From Lachnospiraceae bacterium AD3010 (GTDB lineage Bacteria > Bacillota > Clostridia > Lachnospirales > Lachnospiraceae), in assembly GCA_000622025.1 (NCBI GenBank), contig KK211388.1, forward strand, positions 62,001 through 126,000: 64,000 bases of DNA, read 5' to 3'. A program made the position numbers and the translations under genes. The number at the start of each line of letters is the position of its first letter. The stretch's first letter is position 1. Shown one piece after another: positions 16,524 to 24,823 of the stretch. The notes beneath the pieces were generated by a model. That model worked only from the letters and a program-made list of their open reading frames with translations. It had not been told where the DNA came from and did not search any database.

Positions 16524-17587
16524 ATATCCCTCCTCTGAATCAGATCTTTGATCCTGTTCTTAGCTGCATTTATTTCCTCTTCACCATCCATAACGGTAAA
16601 CCTTACGCTCATTCTCTTCTTTTCAAAGGGAGCTATGGTCTTAAGTCCTCCGTTATTCAAGTGGTGCTCACGGTTATAGGGAGTTACGCTTGCAGGCTCA
16701 AGCCCCATAACATAATCACCCGAACAAACAGATTTCCACTCCGTAAACCAGGGCAGATTCTCCATATTGAATTCAATGCTGAGTCCTATGGAACGATCAT
16801 TATTTACTATAAGTGCCATAGTGTTATTTTTACTGTCCGAAGACAGCTTATGGAAAAATACATATTCATCGGCATTGTCAACCGGCGCTTCCATTCTGTT
16901 CCACTTATCCTTATGCTTTTCAGAGAACTCCTCTCTGCCCTTTACCTCAAGAGACGGAAGGAAAACCTCCGAGCTCTCATTCAAAAACGGATATCCCATA
17001 TTGCAGTGATACATAAGCATAAAGGGCTCTTCCCTGAAGGACTGGTTTTCTATCTCATCGCTTATTAAGATGCTGTTTTTCCCGAGCTCGGTCTCGATCC
17101 GGCGTCTTAGCACCAGATTTTCACCGAAAAGCTCAGCTTCCCTTATCTCTCCGCTGAGAATAACCTTTGCCCCCTCTTCTCCAATGATCACATCTGAGGA
17201 ACAGTGTTCTGCGGGAGTGGTACGTAATCTCCCGTGCATCGGATAATCCTTTCCGTCAATGTTGCAGGGAGCACAGATATTTTCAAGACCGCAGGTAAAG
17301 AAAAGTCCGCACATTATGCTTCTCTGAGCCTCTGCCCCCGCGGTGTCCCAGGCATTTCTTCCGATAAGTCCGGGCTTTGAAAGAAAAGTCATATTCATGC
17401 CCTTATACGAGAGATCCGATATATCAAGGCATTTGTCGGCTGCTGCGTGAAAGAAAAGATCGCCGCATTTAACTTCATAAGCGTTCATTCCCTCACTCCG
17501 TCCCTCCTGGTATCTTAGGGGACGTGCATATATGAGCTGCTGCATGCTTCCCACATGCCTTAGTAATTCTTCCTTTGAGTATTCCAT
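16520..17587 (-). CDS. DUF4432 family protein (aldose-1-epimerase-like)
   Basis: 355 residues with a beta-sandwich galactose-mutarotase-like pattern. YEVKCGDLFFHAAADKCLDI, PMHGRLRTTPAEH and the conserved GLEPASVTPYNREH block near the C terminus are typical of DUF4432. Members occur next to sugar isomerases and probably act on sugar anomers or epimers, though the reaction is not established. It overlaps the lyxose isomerase gene, pointing to a shared substrate. Confidence 0.8.
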   Translation of the reverse strand: MEYSKEELLRHVGSMQQLIYARPLRYQEGRSEGMNAYEVKCGDLFFHAAADKCLDISDLSYKGMNMTFLSKPGLIGRNAWDTAGAEAQRSIMCGLFFTCGLENICAPCNIDGKDYPMHGRLRTTPAEHCSSDVIIGEEGAKVILSGEIREAELFGENLVLRRRIETELGKNSILISDEIENQSFREEPFMLMYHCNMGYPFLNESSEVFLPSLEVKGREEFSEKHKDKWNRMEAPVDNADEYVFFHKLSSDSKNNTMALIVNNDRSIGLSIEFNMENLPWFTEWKSVCSGDYVMGLEPASVTPYNREHHLNNGGLKTIAPFEKKRMSVRFTVMDGEEEINAAKNRIKDLIQRRDI

Positions 17588-17603
17588 ATCCTTTGCAAAC
17601 CCA

Positions 17604-18176
17604 TCACTCCAGATTCGCGTGACAGCGCCAGAGTGCCTTCATATCTATATTTCTCTCATCTATGATCATCTTTGCTATGATATCGCCGAAGATAAGTAAG
17701 CTCTGCTCAAAAAGAGAGGTCATAGGCTGCTTTGAATCGATCTCATCCTCGAGATAATTCTTTGTACGCACCGGGATCCTGACCATGAAATCCGCCACAT
17801 CCTTCATAGGTCCATTGGCATCGGATCCGATATGCACGATCCTTGCCCCGAGCTCCTTTGCTTTTTTCGCTATCCCGAGAGGAAAGATGGTTGCTCCGCT
17901 CCCGGAACCCACTATAAGAAGATCTTCCGTAGTGATGGCAGGTTCTGTTATCTCGCCCACATAATGAATGGATATCCCTAAGTGAGACAGACGCTTTACT
18001 ATAGCCTGCAGTGAAAGCATCACCCTTCCAACGCCCACAACAAAAACCTGCTTTGCGGAGAGTATTTCCTGTACAAGCCTCTCCACGCTTTCCGGGTCTA
18101 TGGAGCTTAAGGCTGTATCAAGCTCACTTAATATAAGATCCTTATTGTCTTTATAATTATCACTGTAATATCCCAT
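17604..18176 (-). CDS. SIS-domain 6-phospho-3-hexuloisomerase-like protein
   Basis: 190 residues, a single SIS domain: VFVVGVGRVMLSLQAIVKRL, then GSGSGATIFPLGIAKKAKEL binds the phosphosugar; the end MKALWRCHANLE is typical of HxlB. The family converts a hex-3-ulose 6-phosphate into fructose 6-phosphate. No hexulose-6-phosphate synthase (HxlA) is present, so this is not the formaldehyde-fixing pathway here; the neighbouring epimerase makes an allulose- or hexulose-phosphate route more likely (inference). Confidence 0.82.
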   Translation of the reverse strand: MGYYSDNYKDNKDLILSELDTALSSIDPESVERLVQEILSAKQVFVVGVGRVMLSLQAIVKRLSHLGISIHYVGEITEPAITTEDLLIVGSGSGATIFPLGIAKKAKELGARIVHIGSDANGPMKDVADFMVRIPVRTKNYLEDEIDSKQPMTSLFEQSLLIFGDIIAKMIIDERNIDMKALWRCHANLE

Positions 18177-18182
18177 TTTTTC

Positions 18183-18896
18183 TTAAGCTTCCGCCTTTCC
18201 GTTAAGCATATCCTCAACTTCCTTTAGATGCTTAAGGCTCCCCTCTGCATCTTCCTTTTTGATGCAGGTACTTCCTGCGGCAAATATATTTACAAGACCT
18301 TCTTCTCCGAATTCCCTTATGTTCTCTTCGGAAACCCTGCCGTCTATAACGACCCTGGTATCCAGTCCCCTTTCACCGATAAGCTTCCTTAGATCCCTGA
18401 TCTTCTGTCCGGCGTAGGGCACCTGTCCCTCTCCCGCCACCTGGGCATACCCGGGATTTATCAGCATAAGGAGCACGCTGTCACACTTCTCTATTATGTA
18501 ATCAAGAACATTTAAGGGGGTTGCGGGCTTCAGCGCAACTCCTGCACGCACACCCCGGGAGTGAATGTAATTCAGCATCCCGTCTATATGATCCGCTGTC
18601 TCTATGTGAAAGCATATCTGTGACACTCCCGCATCCAGAAGCTCATCAACAAAAAACTGCGGCTCCGTCACCATAACATGCGCTTCAAATTCAAGTCCTG
18701 TCCTGCTTCTTAGCTGCTTCACCGCGTCGAGCCCAAGTGGCATGCTGGGAGAAAAATGTCCGTCCAGTATATCGATATGGACCATCTCCAGTCCGCTCCG
18801 CTCTATCATCTCAGCCGCACCGGCAAGATCGCAGAGATCAAAGGTAATAAGTGAAGGCGATATTGAAATTCTTTTTTCCCAAACTTCCTTTTTCAT
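18183..18896 (-). CDS. Ribulose-phosphate / allulose-6-phosphate 3-epimerase family
   Basis: 237 residues, TIM barrel of the RPE family. SISPSLITFDL at the start, MVHIDILDGHFSPSMPLG (metal-binding His and Asp), FEAHVMVTEP and VVIDGRV are recognisable. The canonical MTVNPGFGGQ loop reads LMLINPGYAQVAGE, a departure shared with AlsE-like enzymes acting on hexulose phosphates. Context with the SIS isomerase, ROK kinase and importer favours an AlsE-type role over housekeeping Rpe. Confidence 0.82.
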   Translation of the reverse strand: MKKEVWEKRISISPSLITFDLCDLAGAAEMIERSGLEMVHIDILDGHFSPSMPLGLDAVKQLRSRTGLEFEAHVMVTEPQFFVDELLDAGVSQICFHIETADHIDGMLNYIHSRGVRAGVALKPATPLNVLDYIIEKCDSVLLMLINPGYAQVAGEGQVPYAGQKIRDLRKLIGERGLDTRVVIDGRVSEENIREFGEEGLVNIFAAGSTCIKKEDAEGSLKHLKEVEDMLNGKAEA

Positions 18897-18905
18897 GCTC
18901 TTCCC

Positions 18906-19877
18906 TTAGTTCCTTACGAAGCTTACACCGGCTTCCTTACGGAAGGCCTCAATGCCTGCCCTGTCCGGCAGCGATGCGATGGCTCCCTTGGAACGGACAC
19001 AGAGTGATCCGCTTATGTTTCCGTAATCCAGAGCATCCTTTAAGGTGTTTTCTGTAATGTCACCCACCTTATCTACACCGAGTATCAGTATCCTTGAAAG
19101 AAAGCCTCCCCAGAAAGCATCACCGGCACCGGTTGTATCCGCTATCATTCCGCTCTCAACAGGGTATCCGTGATGAACGAAGGAACCGTCCTTATAGAAG
19201 CACTCAGCCCCATCTCCTCCCAGAGTCTCAACAACCACCGAAAGATCATTTTTCCTCATAAGCTCCGGTATGTTTTCCCGTCCGCCTACCATATCTATCT
19301 CTTCATCCGAGATCTTTAAAAAATCCACAAGCGGAAGTATCTTTCCGACCTCTTCGGCGCATTTCTGCTTGTCATCCTTCCAGGCAACATTTCTGTAATT
19401 TATGTCAAAGCTCACAAGCTTACCGGCTTCATGAGCGTCTTTCAGAGCTTTAATGGTCGCATCCTTTGCATCGCCCTCCGAAAGTGAGAAGGAACCTCCG
19501 TGTACCAGCCTTGAGCCCTTTATGAGGTCTTCGCTGATCTCAGAGCTTGAGAGCATCATATCCGCACCGGGCTTTCTGCTGAAGGTAAAGCTTCTTTCCC
19601 CATTATCATCAAGGGAAACAAAGGCCATTGTGGTAACTGCCCTGTCGGTCATTTCCGGTGAAAGAGCATCCACTCCCTCATTTTTCAGTGTGTCCAGCAG
19701 AAACTTACCGAAGTCATCATTTCCGACCTTGCAGTACATTCCGGCCTTCAGTCCGTTTCTCACCGCAGCGATAGCCACATTTGCCGGAGCTCCTCCCGCG
19801 TTTCTAAGATAACTGCCCTTCTCCTTACCGGGAAGAAAATCTATTACCATTTCTCCTATCGTTACAATGTCGTACAT
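18906..19877 (-). CDS. PfkB-family sugar kinase (fructokinase-like), first gene of the operon
   Basis: 323 residues. YLRNAGGAPANVAIAAVRNG (sugar-binding) and DTTGAGDAFWGGFLSRIL (catalytic Asp and anion hole) are the PfkB signatures. Fructokinase is the best guess; tagatose or allulose phosphates are possible. Start taken at 19877 (MYDIV), with TGGAGA upstream; four more codons are in frame. It is the first gene after the promoter at 19915-19943. Confidence 0.87.
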   Translation of the reverse strand: MYDIVTIGEMVIDFLPGKEKGSYLRNAGGAPANVAIAAVRNGLKAGMYCKVGNDDFGKFLLDTLKNEGVDALSPEMTDRAVTTMAFVSLDDNGERSFTFSRKPGADMMLSSSEISEDLIKGSRLVHGGSFSLSEGDAKDATIKALKDAHEAGKLVSFDINYRNVAWKDDKQKCAEEVGKILPLVDFLKISDEEIDMVGGRENIPELMRKNDLSVVVETLGGDGAECFYKDGSFVHHGYPVESGMIADTTGAGDAFWGGFLSRILILGVDKVGDITENTLKDALDYGNISGSLCVRSKGAIASLPDRAGIEAFRKEAGVSFVRN

Positions 19878-19914
19878 ATTGATCTCCATTCCGCCGCTCC
19901 CGGCTTATGATATG

Positions 19915-19943
19915 ATACTACTATATCAACATTGTAAAGTCAA
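19915..19943 (-). promoter_or_regulatory. Promoter of the sugar operon
   Basis: TTGACT (19943-19938) and TAGTAT (19920-19915), 17-bp spacing, minus strand. It lies between the ROK repressor gene and the operon, where that repressor would be expected to bind. No clean operator palindrome was identified. Confidence 0.55.
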
Positions 19944-20056
19944 TATACAATTTCGCTTTTTGTCAAAAAAGCATTCATTATGTTGGGATTTTTTCGTAGA
20001 ATTGCCTAGAATAGAGCGATGAGCCGAATAAAAAACACATCAGACTGCCCTAAAAA

Positions 20057-21211
20057 TTACAGGATATCCCCGTTAAATACAGCCGCCAGAATATTGCAGG
20101 CTCCTCCAAGAAGCTGGGCATCTTTACCATAGAAAGGCTTTTTTACATCAACTCTCATAATGCCTGAATAGAACAGGCGCTCATTAATACGGCGTTCCAG
20201 CCGATTTATATACTTTTCCGGTATCAGTACTCCGTCATAGCCGAGAAGCAGAAGATCCAGGTTCATAAGGTTTATCATAGAGGACAGTCCTGCCGAAAGC
20301 CTTTCCAGCATATCCTCCAGGACATTCGAAACATCCTCCGTTTCATCCATGGCATAGAGTTCCTCCAGGGTACCCTCCACACCCAGAGCCTTTTCCAGCA
20401 TAAATTTCATTTCCTCGGAATTTACATACATTTCGAGACAGCCTCTGTTGCCGCAGACGCAGCGCCGTCCCTTGTAGTCTACGCTCACATGGCCTATTTC
20501 GGGAGAAAGGTTCAGGTTGCCCACATATACCGCGCCGTCCTTAATGACCCCACAGCCTACACCTCTTTCGATACCGAGAAGCATAAGATTCTCGTGACCC
20601 CTGCCGTTTCCATAGAGATATTCCTCCAGCGCTCCGCTCTGGTTATCCTGATGAACCCTTACCGGCAGGGAATATCTGGTTTCCAGAAGCTTTGCCACGG
20701 GAAGGTTCTGTATGCCGAAAAAGTAGGGAGGCTTAAGGATCACTCCGGTTTCATGGTTTACGGGTCCCAGGCTGGAAACGCCTATGCCCACTACATTACT
20801 GTCAAATTCCAGCATCTCATCAACCAGAGAGAAGACTATATTAATAAGCTCTTTCTCATCCGGCTTCTTAAGCTTCTCTGCCTTTCTTTTGAAGATCCTA
20901 AGCTTCATATCGCAGAGCACAGCCTCGACCCGGTCGCGGACGATAAGAACTCCCACCACCTTCGGAGCCTCATCCGAGATATCCAGATTGACGGAACGCC
21001 TCCCGAATCTCTTTGCCTGATTCTTACCGCTTTCAACGAGAATGCCCTTCTCCTGGAATTCGGCAACTATATTTGAGATGGACATCTTCGTAAGCCCCAT
21101 GGTGCTGACAAGCTCCTGCCTCGTCTTGCATCGTCCCGTTGCCACCATCTGAAGGACCCTGCCCCGGTTATTTCTGCGGTTGTCGGATGAATTTCTGCCG
21201 TATGTTTCCAT
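20057..21211 (-). CDS. ROK-family transcriptional repressor
   Basis: 384 residues: an N-terminal winged helix (TRQELVSTMGLTKMSISNIV, then EFQEKGILVESG), and a ROK domain with the zinc motif CVCGNRGCLEMY and EIGHVSVD. The ATP-binding motif is degenerate (VLIVRDRVEAVLCD in place of DxGGT), so it is a sugar-sensing repressor of the NagC/XylR type and not a kinase. It lies directly upstream of the sugar operon on the same strand and is the obvious candidate regulator. A repeat block lies upstream of its start. Confidence 0.88.
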   Translation of the reverse strand: METYGRNSSDNRRNNRGRVLQMVATGRCKTRQELVSTMGLTKMSISNIVAEFQEKGILVESGKNQAKRFGRRSVNLDISDEAPKVVGVLIVRDRVEAVLCDMKLRIFKRKAEKLKKPDEKELINIVFSLVDEMLEFDSNVVGIGVSSLGPVNHETGVILKPPYFFGIQNLPVAKLLETRYSLPVRVHQDNQSGALEEYLYGNGRGHENLMLLGIERGVGCGVIKDGAVYVGNLNLSPEIGHVSVDYKGRRCVCGNRGCLEMYVNSEEMKFMLEKALGVEGTLEELYAMDETEDVSNVLEDMLERLSAGLSSMINLMNLDLLLLGYDGVLIPEKYINRLERRINERLFYSGIMRVDVKKPFYGKDAQLLGGACNILAAVFNGDIL

Positions 21212-21241
21212 TTGTCGAAGATGCCGTTCCTTTCTTCTCTA

Positions 21242-21370
21242 TACCATAACACCAATGTCATTCTGAACGAAGCCAATGGCATTAAATTAAGAACCCTGTC
21301 ATCCTGAGCGCCAGCGAAGGATCTTTTTATAAGTCCTTTCGCGTGTCCCGGAATGCTAACTGTTTTTTGA
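21242..21370. repeat. Left half of a split composite repeat
   Basis: Contains GTCATTCTGAACGAAG and CAATGGCATTAAATTAAG, then GTCATCCTGAGCGCCAGCG-AAGGATC. The matching inverse half (CTTCGCTCAGAATGAC then ACTTAACGCCATT) is at about 21843-21881, so the tandem units at 21371-21819 appear to sit inside the element. Confidence 0.6.
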
Positions 21371-21572
21371 GCAATCAGCACGTCCCGCTTAGCGAATCCG
21401 AGGCTTATAAATTTTGCGAGTGCGAAGGCCGCTCTTGCGTTCAGGCAATGCTGATCACTCAAAGTGTAAATACGCAGGAGCGGAACAGCGCCGAGCAAAA
21501 TTTTGTCATAAGACGAAGGATGAGCTTAGCGGGATCGTAGCGCGAAAAAAACAGTTAGCAGGCCGGGACACA
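21371..21572. repeat. Tandem 200-bp repeat, unit 1
   Basis: Starts GCAATCAGCACGTCCCGCTT and ends CAGGCCGGGACACA. Unit 2 is at 21619-21819 (248-bp period) with few differences, and a truncated third copy begins at 21922. It contains AGCAAAATTTTG and GGATGAGCTTAGCGGGATCG, which recur inverted at 53.28-53.33 kb. The + strand frames through it are not credible genes. Confidence 0.8.
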
Positions 21573-21618
21573 AGTGAAAGATCCGTGGAAAGATCCTTCG
21601 CTTCGCTCAGGATGACAA

Positions 21619-21819
21619 GCAATCAGCACGTCCCGCTTAGCGAATCCGAGAATTATAAATTTTGCGAGTGCGAAGGCCGGTCTTGCGTTCAGGCAATGCT
21701 AATCATTCAAAGTGTAAATATGCAAGAACGGAACAGCGCCGAGCAAAATTTTGTCATAAGACGAAGGATGAGCTTAGCGGGATCGTAGCGCGAAAAAACA
21801 GTTAGCAGGCCGGGACACA
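21619..21819. repeat. Tandem 200-bp repeat, unit 2
   Basis: Near-identical to 21371-21572. Between the units lies CCTTCGCTTCGCTCAGGATG, the common terminal motif of the intergenic repeats. Confidence 0.8.
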
Positions 21820-21921
21820 GTATGAAGCCACTGTGAAAAGATTCTTCGCTTCGCTCAGAATGACACTACTTAACGCCATTTGAGCGGTGCTTCAAGCCAG
21901 TGGCACCGCTCAGGATGACAA

Positions 21922-21963
21922 GCAATCAGCACGTCCCGCTTAGCGAATCCGAGGCTTATAAAT
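21922..21963. repeat. Truncated third repeat unit overlapping a stop codon
   Basis: The first 42 bases of the unit (GCAATCAGCACGTCCCGCTT onward to GGCTTATAAAT) run into the pfkB-type gene; the TAA stop (21958-21956) and last codons lie within the shared sequence. Either the repeat inserted at the gene end or the units captured it. Confidence 0.65.
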
Positions 21964-22897
21964 CCTGCGAGATCATTTTCTCAACTGTTTCGGGAGAGAT
22001 ATCGCCCTCCATGGGTCCGAAAGCAGCGGCATTAAGCGCTCCTGCTGCCGACGCGTTCTTCACTGCCCTGTCAAGCGGCAGACCCTGTACAAGCCCCGCA
22101 AGAAAGGCTCCGTCAAAGCAGTCCCCGGCACCAGTAGCATCTGCCTGCTTTACCTTGTAAACAGGGCAGCTTAAAGGCTCCTCACCTTTTCTGAAAAGTG
22201 TGCTGCCTCTTGAACCGTCCTTCATAAGCACTATTTCCATTTTAGGATAGCTGAAGCACTTATTTACTGCACTCTCCACATCCTTCTGTCCCGTAAAGGT
22301 GAGAAGCTCCTCCCTGCCGGGAAGGAAGATGGAAGTGCTCTGAAGGACCTCCTCCAGTATCCTGTCAAGGTCTCCGTTCCCCTTCAATTCAGTCCTGATA
22401 TTGGGATCAAAGGATATCTTTGCCCCATTCTCTCCGTAGATATGCATGGTCTTTAATATCTCATCTGCAAATTCCTTCTTCGCCATAAGAGAACAGCCCA
22501 TTATGTGCATATACTTAACTCCGCTGAAATCATCCTTTCCGGGTGCCTTCGCCTCCACGGCAGGTGTGTTTCCCATATGGAAGAGGAACTTTCTTGAGCC
22601 GTCGGAAAAATATGTTACAAAGGCACAGCCAGTGGAAACCGTATCATTAATGACCACATGGCTTGTATCCACCTTTAATTCCTTCATCCTGTCCAATATG
22701 CATTTCCCGAAATCGTCATTTCCGACTCCGCTTATCAGTGCCACCCGGCTGCCAAGCCTTGCCGCAGCACTTGCGCATATGGCCGGTGCCCCGCTTGGAA
22801 AGGGTCCGCGGAAAAGCCCCTCGTCATAGAGCTCTACTCCTTCCCTGTCCCTCATTATCTCAACCAGTGTCTCTCCCATTATCAGAATATCAGTCAT
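21956..22897 (-). CDS. PfkB-family sugar kinase (second copy)
   Basis: 313 residues; PfkB motifs SGAPAICASAAARLG and DATGAGDCFDGAFLAGLVQG. It differs clearly from the PfkB at 18.9 kb and resembles KDG kinase, sugar kinase YdjH or fructokinase groups; substrate unresolved. Start at 22897 (MTDILIMGETL) has AAAGGAG upstream; eight further codons in frame lack a site. The last bases are shared with the repeat block. It follows the cheV terminator by about 35 bp, so its promoter is unclear. Confidence 0.85.
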   Translation of the reverse strand: MTDILIMGETLVEIMRDREGVELYDEGLFRGPFPSGAPAICASAAARLGSRVALISGVGNDDFGKCILDRMKELKVDTSHVVINDTVSTGCAFVTYFSDGSRKFLFHMGNTPAVEAKAPGKDDFSGVKYMHIMGCSLMAKKEFADEILKTMHIYGENGAKISFDPNIRTELKGNGDLDRILEEVLQSTSIFLPGREELLTFTGQKDVESAVNKCFSYPKMEIVLMKDGSRGSTLFRKGEEPLSCPVYKVKQADATGAGDCFDGAFLAGLVQGLPLDRAVKNASAAGALNAAAFGPMEGDISPETVEKMISQDL

Positions 22898-22933
22898 TTC
22901 CACTCCTTTCGTCTTACTCATCCTTTCCCTAAA

Positions 22934-22960
22934 AAAGAGTTCCGAAAAACGGAACTCTTT
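22934..22960 (-). terminator. Terminator of cheV
   Basis: 11-bp stem (AAAGAGTTCCG / CGGAACTCTTT) with a five-T loop and a T tract on the minus strand, about 30 bp past the cheV stop. Confidence 0.88.
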
Positions 22961-22989
22961 TCTCTCAAAAAATAATATCCTATCTGTTT

Positions 22990-23895
22990 TTACTCAGCGC
23001 TGACATTTACCAGTCTGTCTATCTCACGGACCAGATTGCCTATCTCAGGCTTACTGAGCTGTGCATCAGCACCAAGCTGCTCTCCCTTTTTCCTCATCTC
23101 GTCATTAACAAGGGATGAGAAAATGACAACCGGGATCTTCCTGGTCTTGTCCTCAGTCTTAATGAGCTTTGTAAGCCTGTGGCCGTCCATAATGGGCATC
23201 TCAATATCGGTTATCACGAGACCCACCTTCTGAGCCAGGGTTCCTTCAGCTACACACCTTGAAATATAATCCCAGGCATCCTGACCGTTCTCAAAATCAG
23301 TAAGGTTATTGTATCCGGCCTTCTTAAGTGAATCGGAGATAAGCTTATGCAGGAGAACCGAATCCTCCGCCATAACAATGGGAACCTCGCTCCTGCTCCT
23401 CTCGCCCAGCTCATCAATATCCGTAACCTTGAGTCCCGTCTCGGGGCTTATATCCGTAACGATCTTCTCGAAATCAAGGATGATCACCAGTCTGTCATCA
23501 AATTTCACTATGCCTGTGGATACACCGGCCTCAACCGTATTTACCGTGGCATCCGGTTTAATAATGGCCGTCCAGGAAACCCTGTGTATTCCAACGACAG
23601 AATCTACATGGAATGCTATGTCCAGTTTATTAAAGTTTGTAATGATGAAAAGACCCTTGTCCTCCTGATCACCGCGCTGAAGACAGTTCTTTAAGTTTAT
23701 GGCCGTGATCATCTTATCACGGGGCATAAATATTCCCTCAATGCTGGGATGAGCATTCGGAACCGGAGTGACTGCCTGATAGGGAATGATCTCGGTGATC
23801 TTGGCAACGTTTATGCCGTATGAATCCTCCCCCAGCTTGAACTCCAGGATCTCCAGCTCGTTGGTACCGTTTTCAAGAAGAATTTTTGTTTCCAT
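22990..23895 (-). CDS. cheV: Chemotaxis coupling protein CheV
   Basis: 301 residues: an N-terminal CheW domain (about 1-160; ILEFKLGEDSYGINVAKITE, then VTPVPNAHPSIEGIFMPRDK) and a C-terminal receiver (about 175-300; MAEDSVLLHKLISDSLKKAG, phosphoacceptor in LVITDIEMPIMDG, Lys in LSKPEI). It couples receptors to CheA and may act as a phosphate sink. No other che genes are here. Start at ATG 23895 with GAGAGG upstream. It is monocistronic, with its own promoter and terminator. Confidence 0.93.
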   Translation of the reverse strand: METKILLENGTNELEILEFKLGEDSYGINVAKITEIIPYQAVTPVPNAHPSIEGIFMPRDKMITAINLKNCLQRGDQEDKGLFIITNFNKLDIAFHVDSVVGIHRVSWTAIIKPDATVNTVEAGVSTGIVKFDDRLVIILDFEKIVTDISPETGLKVTDIDELGERSRSEVPIVMAEDSVLLHKLISDSLKKAGYNNLTDFENGQDAWDYISRCVAEGTLAQKVGLVITDIEMPIMDGHRLTKLIKTEDKTRKIPVVIFSSLVNDEMRKKGEQLGADAQLSKPEIGNLVREIDRLVNVSAE

Positions 23896-23927
23896 ACATA
23901 GCACCTCTCATAAAGTATACTAGAAAG

Positions 23928-23956
23928 ATTATAACATATTTTATAAAAAATAACAA
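23928..23956 (-). promoter_or_regulatory. cheV promoter
   Basis: TTGTTA (23956-23951) and TATAAT (23933-23928), 17-bp spacing, minus strand. It is sigma-A-like; no sigma-D consensus was seen. Confidence 0.65.
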
Positions 23957-23971
23957 AAAAACATTAAATTT

Positions 23972-24823
23972 TTAGTTATTCTTTTTGATCTCTTCCGTTT
24001 CCGGAGCCTCAGCCCCGCCGCCTGCTTCCTTCTCCAGAAGGATCTCGGTATTCTCTTCGCCGCCCATTATAATAAGGGTTATATCCGACAGGCCTGCAAG
24101 TTTTTCCGAACTAAGCTCGGCAACAAGTACCGCCCTCTTACTCTCTCCGGGCTTAAGGGTGACCTGAAGAGTGGATAAGTCGTCAAGTAAAAGGGTCGTA
24201 AGGAAGCTGTGGGTCTTTCCCCCTGTCTTAAAACGGAACCTTGGCTGAAGAGACAGGATATCGCACTCTGCCTCCTCTTCCCCCCTGTTTGTCACATTAA
24301 AATACAGGACCAGAAGCTTATCATCTGCTGTTGCAGGCTCTATGGAGAAGAGCATATCCGCTTCAGGATCCGACGGATCCGGGTATGAATCGAGGACTCC
24401 GTGCCCGGAATAATCCACGGAAAAGCCCTGAAGCCCTATAAGCTCAGCAATGTCAGCATCCTGTACCTCCATCGGGGCATTTTCCTTTTCTTCTTCCCCG
24501 GCGGCTTCCTCGGGAGAATCCGCAGAGCCTCCCCCCTTCTGTGCTTCCTCTATCTCTTTTGTGGCCTCTTCCTTAGCAGCCTCTATTTCCTCGATTATGG
24601 ACGGATCATCCTTTATGACTATGTCCTTCAGATCCGTTCCCGTAAGATTCTTTAAGGAGCCCTTAACAGCGCTGTTATGATCCGAAAGAACATTGGTGGA
24701 ATAATTGACTATCTGCTTTGACTCATCCTCGGTGAGATCCACGAAGCCTCCGCAGCCCCCAAGGATAAGGGCCGCTGCCGTCACCGCCGCTATGGATTTA
24801 TATACTGCCGTACTATGCTTCAT
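23972..24823 (-). CDS. Lipoprotein of unknown function, last gene of the motor operon
   Basis: 283 residues; signal peptide MKHSTAVYKSIAAVTAAALI with lipobox LGGC, then an acidic Glu/Ala-rich linker (about 80-130) and a beta-rich C-terminal domain (LLVLYFNVTNRGEEEAECDI, then LQVTLKPGESKRAVLVAELS) resembling the Ig-like DUF4352/DUF5067 folds of Gram-positive lipoproteins. The start overlaps the histidine kinase stop by 11 bases, so it is translationally coupled. It could be a sensor partner on the outer membrane face for that kinase (inference). Confidence 0.72.
   Translation of the reverse strand: MKHSTAVYKSIAAVTAAALILGGCGGFVDLTEDESKQIVNYSTNVLSDHNSAVKGSLKNLTGTDLKDIVIKDDPSIIEEIEAAKEEATKEIEEAQKGGGSADSPEEAAGEEEKENAPMEVQDADIAELIGLQGFSVDYSGHGVLDSYPDPSDPEADMLFSIEPATADDKLLVLYFNVTNRGEEEAECDILSLQPRFRFKTGGKTHSFLTTLLLDDLSTLQVTLKPGESKRAVLVAELSSEKLAGLSDITLIIMGGEENTEILLEKEAGGGAEAPETEEIKKNN

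Noticed and set aside
17604-18896. Ribulose monophosphate formaldehyde-fixing pathway
   Set aside because: The SIS protein is HxlB-like, but the adjacent TIM-barrel protein is an RPE/AlsE-type epimerase and not hexulose-6-phosphate synthase.
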